Source of the DNA: Carallia brachiata
Lineage: Eukaryota > Streptophyta > Magnoliopsida > Malpighiales > Rhizophoraceae
Length of the DNA stretch: 64,000 nucleotides
Reading direction: 5' to 3'
Assembly: GCA_021464245.1 (NCBI GenBank)
Contig: JADCRB010000021.1
Coordinates: forward strand, 359,571-423,570
Part shown: piece by piece, positions 11,301-21,559 of the stretch
Layout: each line of letters begins with the position of its first letter
Numbering within the stretch: the first letter of the stretch is position 1
Notes under the pieces: model-generated
Seen by the model: the letters and a program-made list of their open reading frames with translations, nothing else
Told to the model about the DNA's origin: nothing
Databases searched by the model: none
Position numbers and translations under genes: made by a program

Positions 11301-12331
11301 TCCTCAGAAGCAACAGTGATGCAACTTTATATGTTAAGCAACTAGGAGTTCACATGCTTTATGTCTCTTTATATGTTGATGATCTCATGGTGATTGGTGA
11401 TTCACTGAACTTGATAACTCAGTTCAAAAAGGACATGAAAAATCAATTTGAAATGACTGATCTTGGCAGTATGCATTACTTTCTGGGTTTGGAGATGTAT
11501 CAAACTCAGTATGGAATTTTTGTAAATCAGGCCAAGTATGCTAAGCATGTGCTGGAAAAGTTTCAAATGCAAACTTGCAAAAGCTCACAGACACCATTAA
11601 CTCCTGGAATCAAATTGCAGAAGGAGGATGGATCAGCAAAGACTGATGAAAGCAAATACAGAAGTATTGTTGGGTGTTTATTGTATCTGTCAGCTACAAG
11701 GCCTGATATCATGTTCTCAGTGAGTTTACTCTCTAGGTACATGCATTCACCTAGTGAGCTACATCTCAAGGCTGCAAAAAGGGTTCTAAGATACATCAAA
11801 GGGACTGAAGAGCTGGGAATTATGTTCAGCAACAGCTCAGAATTCAAGTTAATGGGTTATACAGACAGTGATTGGGCAGGATCACTTGAAGATATGAGAA
11901 GCACATCTGGTTATGTGTTCTCTTTTGGCTCTGGAGTCTTCAATTGGAGCTCAAGGAAGCAATCAACAGTGGCTCAGTCCACTGCAGAAGCAGAGTACAT
12001 TGCTGCAGCTTCAGCAGTGAACCAAGCCATCTGGATAAGGAAGGTGCTTGCAGATTTAAAATTGGAACAAGCTGAAGCAACCTCAATATTCTGTGATAAT
12101 CAATCTGCTGTAGCTATCTCAAAGAACCCTGTGCAGCATGGAAGAACTAAGCATTTCAGAATTAAACTGCATTTTGTCAGGGATGCTCAAGAGAATGGTG
12201 AGGTTAATTTGATTTCCTGCAGCTCTAAGGATCAAATTGCAGACATACTAACCAAAAGTCTGCATAAACCAAGGTTTGAAGAACTAAGAAAAGCTATGGG
12301 AATGCAAAATTATGGCACCAAGGAGGAGTGA
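8362..12331 (+). pseudogene. Copia gag-pol polyprotein, four frame changes
   Basis: The chosen start is the ATG at 8362 (MASANFQPQP), the usual beginning of a copia GAG. In order, the sequence shows a UBN2-type gag domain; two CCHC zinc knuckles (CDHCKKTSHVSKNC near 9,111 and CKVCNKRGHSEKIC near 9,174); the protease motif WLVDSGCTNHMS (~9,370); an integrase with HKRLGHFH, CRACQLGK, FVDDFTRF, TDNGSEF and QQNGVSERKN (~9,760-10,265); a reverse transcriptase with [10 protein letters not shown] and YVDD (11,372-11,383); and RNase H with [14 protein letters not shown] and CDNQSA (~11,860-12,110). The frame changes near 8,720, 9,810, 10,345 and 10,825, each fixable by a single-base indel. The stop TGA 12329-12331 overlaps the first bases of the 3' LTR. 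As written it is not translatable as one protein. Confidence 0.93.
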
Positions 12332-12743
12332 AGAATCCTGTGGTGCTGCCATTTTGCCTTCAAGCAGCTGAGTTTGTTTTTTGTCCCAACAAAGTGACAG
12401 TTATGACCGTTGGTATTGTTGCTGAAGCTGGATTGGTTTATTTTTGAAGTCTATTATGTAATGATGTTCTTCAGAAAAATGATGTAAGCATGTGCAGCTA
12501 AGTTCAAACATATTTGAACTTGTTTTGTAATTTAAATTCAAACTCAAATGCTGTCAATCAAGTAACAGCTAATGTACTTGTACTATGTAATTATATATTG
12601 AACAAGCAAGCTGCAATGGGTGGCTAATCAAGCCATTTTTCTGTAACTTCTTTTTCATTCTCTCTCTCGTTTGTGCCCACTCACAAACACACAAACACAT
12701 GATTTGAACCATTTCAGCAAAGTGTGTACAATTAAAACCTTCA
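12329..12743 (+). repeat. 3' LTR of copia element
   Basis: It is a near-perfect copy of 7817-8232 and ends CCTTCA, followed at once by GAAAC (12744-12748), the right target duplication. Confidence 0.97.
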
Positions 12744-12861
12744 GAAACCAGCTCCTGGCGGGCTGCGCCTTCTTCTTCACCACAGACGACGACGACGCCG
12801 CGGTGGCGGCAGCACCACCAACCTGAGGCTCCGCCGGCACCACATAGCCTTCCCTCGCCAT

Positions 12862-13701
12862 TTGTGTCGACAGTGACCATACCAAGCCCACCCACAAATC
12901 ACATCCCCCCCACCCCCAACAAGCCTCAATGGCAGCATTAACATTTTTTTTCTTTTTTGGACCGAAATGGCAGCTGAACAAACAACAATATGGGAAAGCC
13001 CAATTATATAAAATGAAATAAAATTAAAAAAAAATAATTTGGGTATTCGAATTCTTGGGCGTTTAGGATTATCAAAACCTTGAAATAGAAGGATGTAATT
13101 ATTATTATTATTTTTTTTTATGAATAACTTATGATAGTTAGATAGTATTAACAAAATAATGGTGTCTCAACTACCTTCCTCTTTCCTGGCCTGATGGCAA
13201 TCCACCCAAAATAATCATGTAGCAGCCTCACTCACACATCCTACGAAAAAACAAACGAAATTAGATGTAATAAATTATTTTTATTTTCATTTTTTAAACA
13301 GATGTAATAAATTATTTTATTGCCCACCTCTAACTATATTTCATTTTGTTGAATCAACTTGTACAGTGTTGCTCATTAATCGATGTTTTTGCATGCAGTT
13401 ACGCTTTCCACGACAAACCCTTTTCTTTTTTTGGGATGGCATCGACAAGTCAACATTTCAAATATTTGTGGGTGCGTGGAAATTGTTGGACACAATCTCA
13501 GCCGAACTGCGACGAACTTGGGGCTTAACTGCACACTTTCCGATGATTCAATCGTTTCAAATGGAGGTTGTCTAATCGAGTTGGTCAAATTAGGATGAAA
13601 CTATTGCACATTATGATCGGTGAATATAATTGTTGAAATCCTTCTAGTTTCATTTACTAATTAACTAATAAAGTCTACCATATAGTTATATTTAAAGGAG
13701 G
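12862..13701. other. Intergenic, upstream of MRS2 copy C
   Basis: This would contain the promoter and 5' UTR of MRS2 copy C. I see AT-rich low-complexity DNA, a (tta)n/poly(T) stretch near 13,098-13,120, and short overlapping open frames at 13,340-13,600 with no recognisable domain. No gene is supported. Confidence 0.5.
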
Positions 13702-15376
13702 TAAAAAGCCTAATTTTACCCACTATTTTTAGGTCTTTTAAGAAGTTGATCCACAATTTCTTTTGCTTTTTAAAATTCACCCCTCAACTTTTTCTTATTA
13801 ATTTTTTGTATTTTTTATTATTAATCAACTATTAAGTATGATACGTAACGATTCAATCAATAATATTTCGTTAGCTCATATTTCATGTCAGCATCGACCT
13901 GAAGAGGCAATTCCCCTTTTTCAGTTTTCTTTTTTTCAGAAAATGTGATTTTCATTAATAAAAAACAAAAAAAATGAAAAGGAAAAAAAAAAATCAAAAG
14001 CCTTCTCTTTCCTTTCGTCAAACCCTCTTCTCGCCTTATAAACCCTCGACCTCGGAATATCTTCGTGATTCGGACGCCTTTGTTCTCGCTAGCGACAGTT
14101 ATAGCCTATCGAAACGACGACCTTCTTTATTCTATTAGTTTAGCATCTATCTTATCGAAACAACGGCCTTCTTTATTTTATTTTAGCATATATTCTCAGT
14201 CGTGCTCTGCTCTTTTTGTATTTTCTTTTCTTTTTTAATATGTAGGTTTTCTTTTTAAGAGTTGCACCCAAACACCAGGCTTCCGGCTCAAGCGAAACTC
14301 TGAGTCTGAAGGGATTTGAGACACGGAGAGAGAGAGAGTTTCCAAAAGAAGAAGAGAAAATAATTTAAATCATTTATTTATTTAGTTTCCAGTCATCGCT
14401 AAAATTTGCAGTGCTGAAGAGAAAACCAAAAACCTCGTTCGGTCCTTTTCGCTGACACTGTGTTTGGATAAAATTCTTGAAGGAGAGAAAAATGAGGGAG
14501 AGGAAAGTGGAGGAGATGATCATTAGAAGAAGAGAATATTTTCTATCCTCTCTTGTGTTTGGAAAGAGGTGATGGGAGGGAGGAAAATTATAAATTCTTT
14601 TGTTTGGAAAATGGTAGAAAGTTGGGGAGAAGAATATAAAATATGTTGAAATAATAATTTTATCTTTCATAATAAATTCTATTAAGATATTTTGTTTAGG
14701 TAAAATTGTAATTTTTAAATTATGTAAGGGTAATTGAGTCATTTAATAAATTTAGTATGAGAACTAACAACTTTCTTCTCATTTTTGAGAGGATTGGTTT
14801 TGGTGCGGTAGGGAGGATTAGAGGAATTAGAAACTTTCCTCTCTCCCACTTTTCAAACATTTTTCCAATACAACAATTTACCTTAATTCTCTCACTTTCT
14901 TCTCCCTCCCCCCACTTTCCCCCCTCCCAAACACAGTATGAGAGTTCTGAATGTGGATTTTGAAGCAGGAACAATTTCCAGTGACAGGAATTAAAATGCG
15001 AAAATTAAAAGGTTATCAGGAACGATAAAAGGAATGAACAAGGCTTTTTTTTTTTTTTTTTAAGTTTTTAAGTTTTTGTTTTTCCTTAATGAAAATCATA
15101 TTTTCTGGAAAAGAAACTGAAAAAAGAGAAATTGCCGTGTAATTGCGGATGCTGACATGACATATAAGGTAATGTTATGTTACTGACATAATAGATAATA
15201 GATAATGATTGACATATTTTTTATTGGACAATCACAAGTTATACTTAACAACCAACTAATAAAGAAAAAAAGTGAAAAAAATTGACAGAAAAAATATAAA
15301 AAATGAATTTTACAAAGAAAAAAGACGTGAAATTTTCGAAAGACTTAGAAATGATAGGTGCAATTAGACTTTTTTC
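13702..15376. mobile_element. Large foldback element (~1.7 kb) with ~300-bp inverted arms
   Basis: The left arm (~13,702-13,990) and right arm (~15,050-15,376) are diverged inverted copies. Examples are aaaaagcctaatt against aaaaagtctaatt (right arm read in reverse), tcatgtcagcatc in both, and gaaaatgtgattttcatta against gaaaatatgattttcatta. The arms flank a non-coding centre that itself contains another element (14,456-14,939). No transposase is visible. It is probably a non-autonomous DNA transposon; the superfamily and exact ends are uncertain. Confidence 0.7.
14456..14939. mobile_element. MITE with tgtttgg/ccaaaca ends, nested
   Basis: The left end actgtgtttgg is repeated in inverted form at the right end (ccaaacacagt). 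The interior has a purine-rich left side (gagggagaggaaag) and a pyrimidine-rich right side (cttctccctccccc). It lies inside the larger foldback element, so it inserted later or is carried within it. No clear target duplication was found. Confidence 0.55.
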
Positions 15377-15565
15377 TTTTAAAATGCCACTAAAATAACT
15401 GCGCTTTCTGCATAACTACATATAATTTATTATCTAATATATTTTTTTAAAATTCAATGACTCAAAAGTTTACATCACTTTTATTCTACTTTAATCTCCC
15501 ATAAAAGATTTTAAAAAATATTTTCCTTAAATAATATGGGCACGGATGTACGGACAGAGGAAATT

Positions 15566-15725
15566 GGCCAGAAGAAGTGTCAATAATACAACCGTCTTAC
15601 TGATTTCTGCAACAAAATTCAAAAAATATGCAACAAAAATTATCGCGTTATTTTTTGTTGCAGAAAAAATCAACGTTATTATAAAAATATTTCTTATTAT
15701 TGCATTATTGACACTTCTTCTGTCC
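15566..15725. mobile_element. Short MITE with ~20-bp terminal inverted repeats
   Basis: The left end ccagaagaagtgtcaataat and the right end attattgacacttcttctg are near-perfect inverted copies. The interior is AT-rich and also partly palindromic (tgcaaca.../...tgttgca). The total length is about 160 bp, with no coding capacity. Confidence 0.7.
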
Positions 15726-17728
15726 TTCTCTCTCTGACCACCGATCTTTTTCGAAATAATATATACGTGACAATCTGTGTTGTGCCATGATGCAGCAGGT
15801 TCTTCTACTGTTGTGCTGCTTGTGCACGTTAATTGCGCTTTCTATATTGCATCATGAATATTTTTAGCAGTTAGTCAAACTTTGGCCTCCGGAGAGGAAA
15901 AAGAAAGAGAAGGGGGGTGGGGGAGGACCCAAAGGCCCAATGATACAGATTACCCAGCAATCAACTTTTATACTCTGTTTCAGTCATAAGAATTTGGTCG
16001 GAAAGAAAGTGGTGAGAAATAAAATAATTTGAAAAAAAATTATGAAAAAAGTGAATGAATCTGTTATTTGAATAGATAAATAATATAGAAAATAAAATAA
16101 TTATAAAGTGAATTGATATGTCTAAATTATATAAAAATATGATGAAAAAGATAATTATATGTAAAATTATTATATTATTTTTATGGACTTGAATTATTTT
16201 TTCTTAGTTTTTTATTCCACTTGTTGCACTGTCAGTTGAAAAATCTGTGTTGTAAATGAACGTGGCCACCTCCGCTATGCTGGCATGTCAACATCTAGGC
16301 ATTCAATTGTGGTTTCATCCACTAGCAGCAGTGGTTTCGGCGGTGGTTTGTGGAGGATTTGAATTTCGTGGTTGGGTTGTAGAGATTGAGTATTTAAGTA
16401 AATTCATTTTTTTAGAAAGAAAATTTTTTTAATTCCACTTTATTGACCAGTACTGCAAGCAAGCACACAGACTAATTTCCGTCAACTTTTAATTATTTTG
16501 GCTAAACGTCATAAAGTATCTTGAGAATCAAAATTTTCATTACTTTCCAATTCCAACGGGTATCCAAATAAAGCATTAAGGTTGAAAAATACAAGAAAAT
16601 TTAGACAAACAAACTGATGGGTATATCTAGATGGGAAGGGGTCCTTTTTGCAATTTCTCTCTTATCGTTAACATCGAATAATGTGCAAAGAGACCTTATT
16701 TTGGAATCATGAACACAGTCCTTGGCTAAGGGTCGTTGTCACCGCCGTAAATAAAGTTGGTTAAAAAAAACAAACGATAACTGTACTATGGTAGCATAGA
16801 ATAATGAGTTGGTCATTGTCCAAGTTTAGTCGAGAGTAACGAGTCGAGCCAAACGAACAAGCAGGCTTCAAGTGTCAGTATTTTGTTGAGAATAGGGTGA
16901 ATGGTTATTCCATTTTGTTCTTTTTTAGTGGTTGTCAAGCGAACTACCAACATGCACTACACAATGTGCAGATTGATCATTACCCAAATAAGCACTTTCT
17001 TTAATAAATTTTTTCCTCGGCTTCTTCAGAGGCCGGTAACATTCATGAAGCATGATGGGAGGAGCACAAATTAACACATAAAACCTTCCAGAATCAGCTT
17101 TTTTTGTTTTTTTTTTTTGGTGGGTTTTGGTTTAAGAGTCTAGATATCTATCTTGGATGTCTCAAATTTAAATCCTTTGTGAAATGTGGATTTGTGGAAA
17201 AAGGGATAGCTACCGTTACCTATATGTGTATTATTCTGATAAATGATTCCTTGAATATTGTATTAAATTCCCAGGCAAATAACACGAGGATATTAAGCTT
17301 AAACAAGGTGTAAAAACACGCAAATTTTATGAAATATAATTATCCCCAATACATTTTTAAGGTCGCAATCCTTCAGGCATAGGAAAACATCATAAAATTA
17401 CAGACTAGTGAATAGAACACAAACCTTCATGCAGAAATAGTGATGGTACCAGAATTAATGACTCATTATGGATCAAGATGGGGAGAAATCAGGACTTGAT
17501 TACCTTTTTTATGTGGCATTAATTCTTCTGTGATTACAGCCACGGGTGTCTGAGACATTTACTCTGCAATTTGATAACTAGTGTGGACTCGTCGTGACCT
17601 TCAGAGCTCTTTGATCAGAAGGCAGCCCTTAGAATAGAACATGCCCACCAGGTTCCACAGGGCCTAAAACACCTTTCATTGAAGAATCTAAACATTCTTT
17701 TAGGCAGGAAATACAGGAGAGTATGAAT
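15726..17728. other. Intergenic, 3' side of MRS2 copy B
   Basis: No gene is seen. The part nearest 17,728 should be the 3' UTR of MRS2 copy B. The rest is AT-rich, with a T-rich tract near 17,098-17,120. Short open frames here show no known motif. Confidence 0.5.
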
Positions 17729-20700
17729 TCAAAATTCAGCCAGACCCCTACGCCGAGCATAGGCGATAATCAGTGCAAACACTGATCCAGCAAGTAACCC
17801 TGTAGCAATTAGCACCTAGCAACACCCAGTCAAAAAAAAACAAAAACAAAATAAAAACCACGTAAAATCAGTCAAAAATATGGCACCTAAATAAGCAGCT
17901 TAAATACTTCGCCATACCCATTTCAACAGATATCCGTAGCTGTTGTTCCATGTGTATTGGATATTCACGCCAAATATTCCAGTCACCAAAGAAATGATGG
18001 ATATACCACACATTGCAGCATTCAAAAAGATCTCTAACTGCAAAACAGAAAAACGATGATGATGCATAACATCAAATATTTTTGTGTTCCCACCATACCA
18101 AAAAAGCAAAAGGGGTGGACAAAGGAACTAGCAGATGGGCATAAACAACAATCAACAAACAATGGTGACAAATTGCTTACCCGAATCAATTGATTACGAT
18201 ATCTTTCAAGCTGCAGTAAAAGGACACAAATTTCATGTAAGAAAAAAATATTTACATCCCATGAGGTGTGACCAATTACTTTCAGGTATTGAACTTCGCT
18301 GCCTACCTGAATAGTAAGATAATCCTCTGTATCATGAACATATTCTCACAACTGCATGTTATAAAACATGCATTCAGACATGAAAGTAAAAGGGGCAGCA
18401 TAACTCTTGATATAACATTTGGACGCTATGTCATAAAAAAAAAAAAGATGCAAGGGGCCAAAAAAAAGTAAAGAGATAAAGAAAAAGGCAACCACCATTG
18501 CTAATTTGCTCAATGTCCTAGTAATTTGCACAAAGTAAGCCTGTAAATACATGTTACTGCCATCTTAGACATTAATTTTTGAAATCTTTACTCAAATTAC
18601 TAGATAAAAAGTAGAGCAATAGTAACCTCCAGTAACATTTCAAGCTCTTCAATGTCGTTGTTGTCTTCATGAAACGTTGCCACACCTGCTCGACTTGCTG
18701 CAGAAATTTTTGAAGCTAAGGTAGGGGAAGCAGAAAACCAATTAGGGTCACCTGAGCCACTGACTGGGGAAGTTGAAGTAGCCACCTTTCTTGACAGGCA
18801 TAGGTGAGACATGTCATCATCATCATCTAGTAGTCGTTCAAATTCATCTCTGACCTACAGTAAAAAATGAACATAAGATTGCCTCGCACATAATTTGCAC
18901 TAGTTTTCAGCTAACGAGTATGAGTTTTATCATTTGTTGTTATCAGATCACGTAAACCTTCCAACTGTAAATTCTTCCCTCACACATTATGTGCATAGTT
19001 TTCAGCTAACAAGTATGAGTTTTATCATCCATTGTTATCAAATCAGGTAAATGCTTCCCTACAATAAAGGATTGTCTTTTCCATCCTGTATAATCACACA
19101 TTGGATACATAACCTGCTGGATCATTATCAAGGAAAATGGCGGAGAGAAAAATTAAGAGAAGAGGAAATTTTTCATCTTCTAGAAAGGATGATGTAAAGA
19201 AAGAAAACTAAAAATTTTTTATTTGGAAAAGGGTGATAATATTTGTTATAATTTTAATTTTACCCTTATATTAAAATTGATGCGTATTAATAAAAAGAGT
19301 TAATATGAGTACATTGGTTGTTTCAGGAATCAAGGGAATAACAATTTTTCTCATAATTCTGTAGGAATGGATTTATTGGGCTGGGGAGAAAAATTAATTT
19401 TCCTCTTCCCTTATTTTCCTTTTCTTCAAGACATTTCCCAAACACAAGCATATTTCTTCCTCCCTTATATTCCTTTCCCCTCCCCCTTTTCCCTCCCCCA
19501 AACACAATGTTAGAGGATTTTGAACCAAAGAGCGTACACCTAACCTATATAATCCCAAGACAGATCCTTACCACTAGGTTAAATATGTGCGATTAGCATT
19601 TTTTCTTAAGTTCTACATAGATACCATTGAGATTATAGATCATAAATACTTTTATGCAAAACAATCCCCTCAAAATGAGATTCAACTTTCTCATGTTTCC
19701 ATTGATTGACGTACAAGGTCAAAAAAACTCCCATTGATTTCTTTTCTTCACATATACTTCGCAAGTTCGAGTGAATTATATCGATCTTGGAAGGGACATT
19801 CTCGCCATATGATTACAAATACTAGATCTCTTGGATAATAGTGCATGAACCACGATAGAATGAAATGATAAATGGAAGAAATTACTTGATACTTCAATTA
19901 TGTAGACAATAATCTACAATAGAGATTATTTGAAACTGAAATAATATACAGTTGAACAAACCTTTTGAACTCGAGCAGTCAACCTTGTCATTGTGCTCTT
20001 CAATTTCCGAACTCTATCCAGATTATAGCTACTGATCTGCATGTTTAAAAGACAAAAAGCAGGAGGAGGAGAGGAGTATGAAGATCATGGAAAGAAAAAT
20101 GGTGACATAAAATGACTCACAAAGCTCAAAAAATATTGACTTCTAAGGGATGTCACCAACTAAACAATATTACAAAGAGAGAGAAAGTAACGCAGTTAAT
20201 TGGCTTTCCATGGATGGGTCAGATTCTTTTACTCAAATCATTAACAATTATATGCATAATTTTTTTTCACAGTTTTGAGAGAAAACAATGAAAAGATTTT
20301 GAGAGAACGAAAAACGAAACAATTACTCACCTTACAGGTAAGCTCATCCAAAGCAGGATAAGCAACATTTTCGAGCTCTGTGGTACGTGCAGCTAGAAAA
20401 CTACAAATGGCTTCCAAAGCCACCTCCAATGCCCGAAATTCAAATGGAGACTCTGTTTTGGATCACCGAAATTAACTCAAAATTTGAAAAAGAAATTCCA
20501 ATCTTGAGACACAAAAATGGAATCAAGCATGTTTCTGACAGCATGTATTTCCATAAGAACAGAAACAATCTACTTTCAAGTAAAAAAAAAAAAAAAGAAA
20601 AAGGAAAAAACTGCTCACCATCGTCTTCACCGGCTTCGACATCATTCTGCTCATACGTATAATCATTCTCATCTACTTGGGCTTTCGGATTGGCCTTTAC

Positions 20701-21559
20701 AGGAGCTAATCGCCTTTGTAGTTCATCAACCACATGCATGACATTTTCATCAAGTGGATCTCGAAGGAACACCTACATCACATTTAAAAATAATAACAGC
20801 AAAATCAATTGCCCACCAAGACTAAATGAGAACGACAACGACACAAGTACTTGACTGAAACTACCCTTGGAGTCGAGAAACGGGGACGGTGAGGTGATTG
20901 AGTTGCCAGATTTGAGTGGAAAGTAAAATAGATCAAATGACATTTGATTAACAGAACCAGCTTGATTAAGCAAAAAGTTTCCACTTCCCGCATTTACGAA
21001 ACAACAACGCAAGAACTACAAAACAAAACCCAATAATTTAAACGCCTTCCAAGTCCCAGAACAACCAATTCTTGGTCACCAATTATTCATTTTCAATTAT
21101 CTAAAACAGATTAGAAAAAATTACAAAACTTGAAAAAAAAAAGAAAAAGAAAAAAGAAGAAACCCACTTACCTCCTCACGAGTTATGATTGCTTTAATAT
21201 GCTGCAACACGATAAAACCAAACACAAAGTAAGAAAAATAAAATAGAAAGTTAAAAAAAAAACAAGAAGAAAAAGAAAGAAAAATAATTAAACTGAAATT
21301 GAACCTCAAGATTCAAAATAATAGCGCGATCGCGGCCAAGAATGGTGGAGGGATAGGACAAGAAGGGGTCGAGAATCCGAAGATCGCGACCGTGAATGTG
21401 GACGCGGTGGATGATGGATTGCTTGTCGGCGTCGAAAATTGTGCCTTGGCCGGTAGAGTCGACGACAATCCATCTTCGGGCTCGCTGTTCCTTCTTCTTC
21501 TTCGTCAACAACGCCGCGGCCGCTGGATCCGCCGGCACCACGACGCCGTCCTTCGCCAT
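17729..21559 (-). pseudogene. MRS2-2/MRS2-7-like Mg transporter, copy B (all exons, nonsense codon)
   Basis: This is a CorA/MRS2 family Mg transporter gene. Eleven exons with GT-AG borders and consistent phases are visible: 21305..21559, 21172..21201, 20619..20772, 20331..20452, 19962..20036, 18627..18854, 18496..18540, 18307..18351, 18181..18210, 17918..18037 and 17729..17815. They add up to 397 codons, close to the family's ~390. The start is the ATG at 21559 ([12 protein letters not shown]). The N-terminal domain and the coiled region (LDRVRKLKS, EELEMLLE) are well kept. The end holds two membrane segments (GISIISLVTGIFG and LLAGSVFALIIAYA). Two defects stand out. The eighth exon reads TTG TGA GAA TAT where the family has LREY, giving a stop at 18346-18348 before both membrane segments. 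The hallmark GMN loop is GVN (17963-17971). As written, the product would be a soluble fragment. I cannot exclude a sequence error at the TGA, but the nearby residues are also unusually diverged. Confidence 0.75.

Larger units (their letters stand above)
7817..12743 (+). mobile_element. Ty1/copia LTR retrotransposon, full length
   Basis: This is a complete 4.93-kb element with two LTRs (416 and 415 bp, TG...CA), GAAAC target duplications, a tRNA-Met type primer binding site, gag-pol in copia order (GAG, protease, integrase, RT, RNase H) and a purine-rich stretch (caccaaggaggag) before the 3' LTR. The LTRs differ by two substitutions and one 1-nt indel, so the insertion is recent. It sits in plus orientation inside exon 1 of the minus-strand MRS2 copy C. 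Confidence 0.97.
7523..12861 (-). pseudogene. MRS2-2/MRS2-7-like Mg transporter, copy C (exons 1-2, split by copia)
   Basis: Exon 1 begins at the ATG at 12861 and runs to 12744, is interrupted by the copia element 7817-12743, and resumes from 7816 to 7651. Exon 2 is 7523..7552. With the element and one copy of its GAAAC target duplication removed, the frame is intact across the insertion (AGC TGG TTT CTC GTC). The coding text is closer to the family consensus than copies A and [37 protein letters not shown], then [10 protein letters not shown]. Splice donors after both exons are GT. No exon 3 follows. Below ~7,425 the sequence becomes the SEC23-like retrocopy, so the gene was already truncated or broken there. 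An intact gene therefore once stood here, and this copy cannot make a transporter. Confidence 0.85.
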
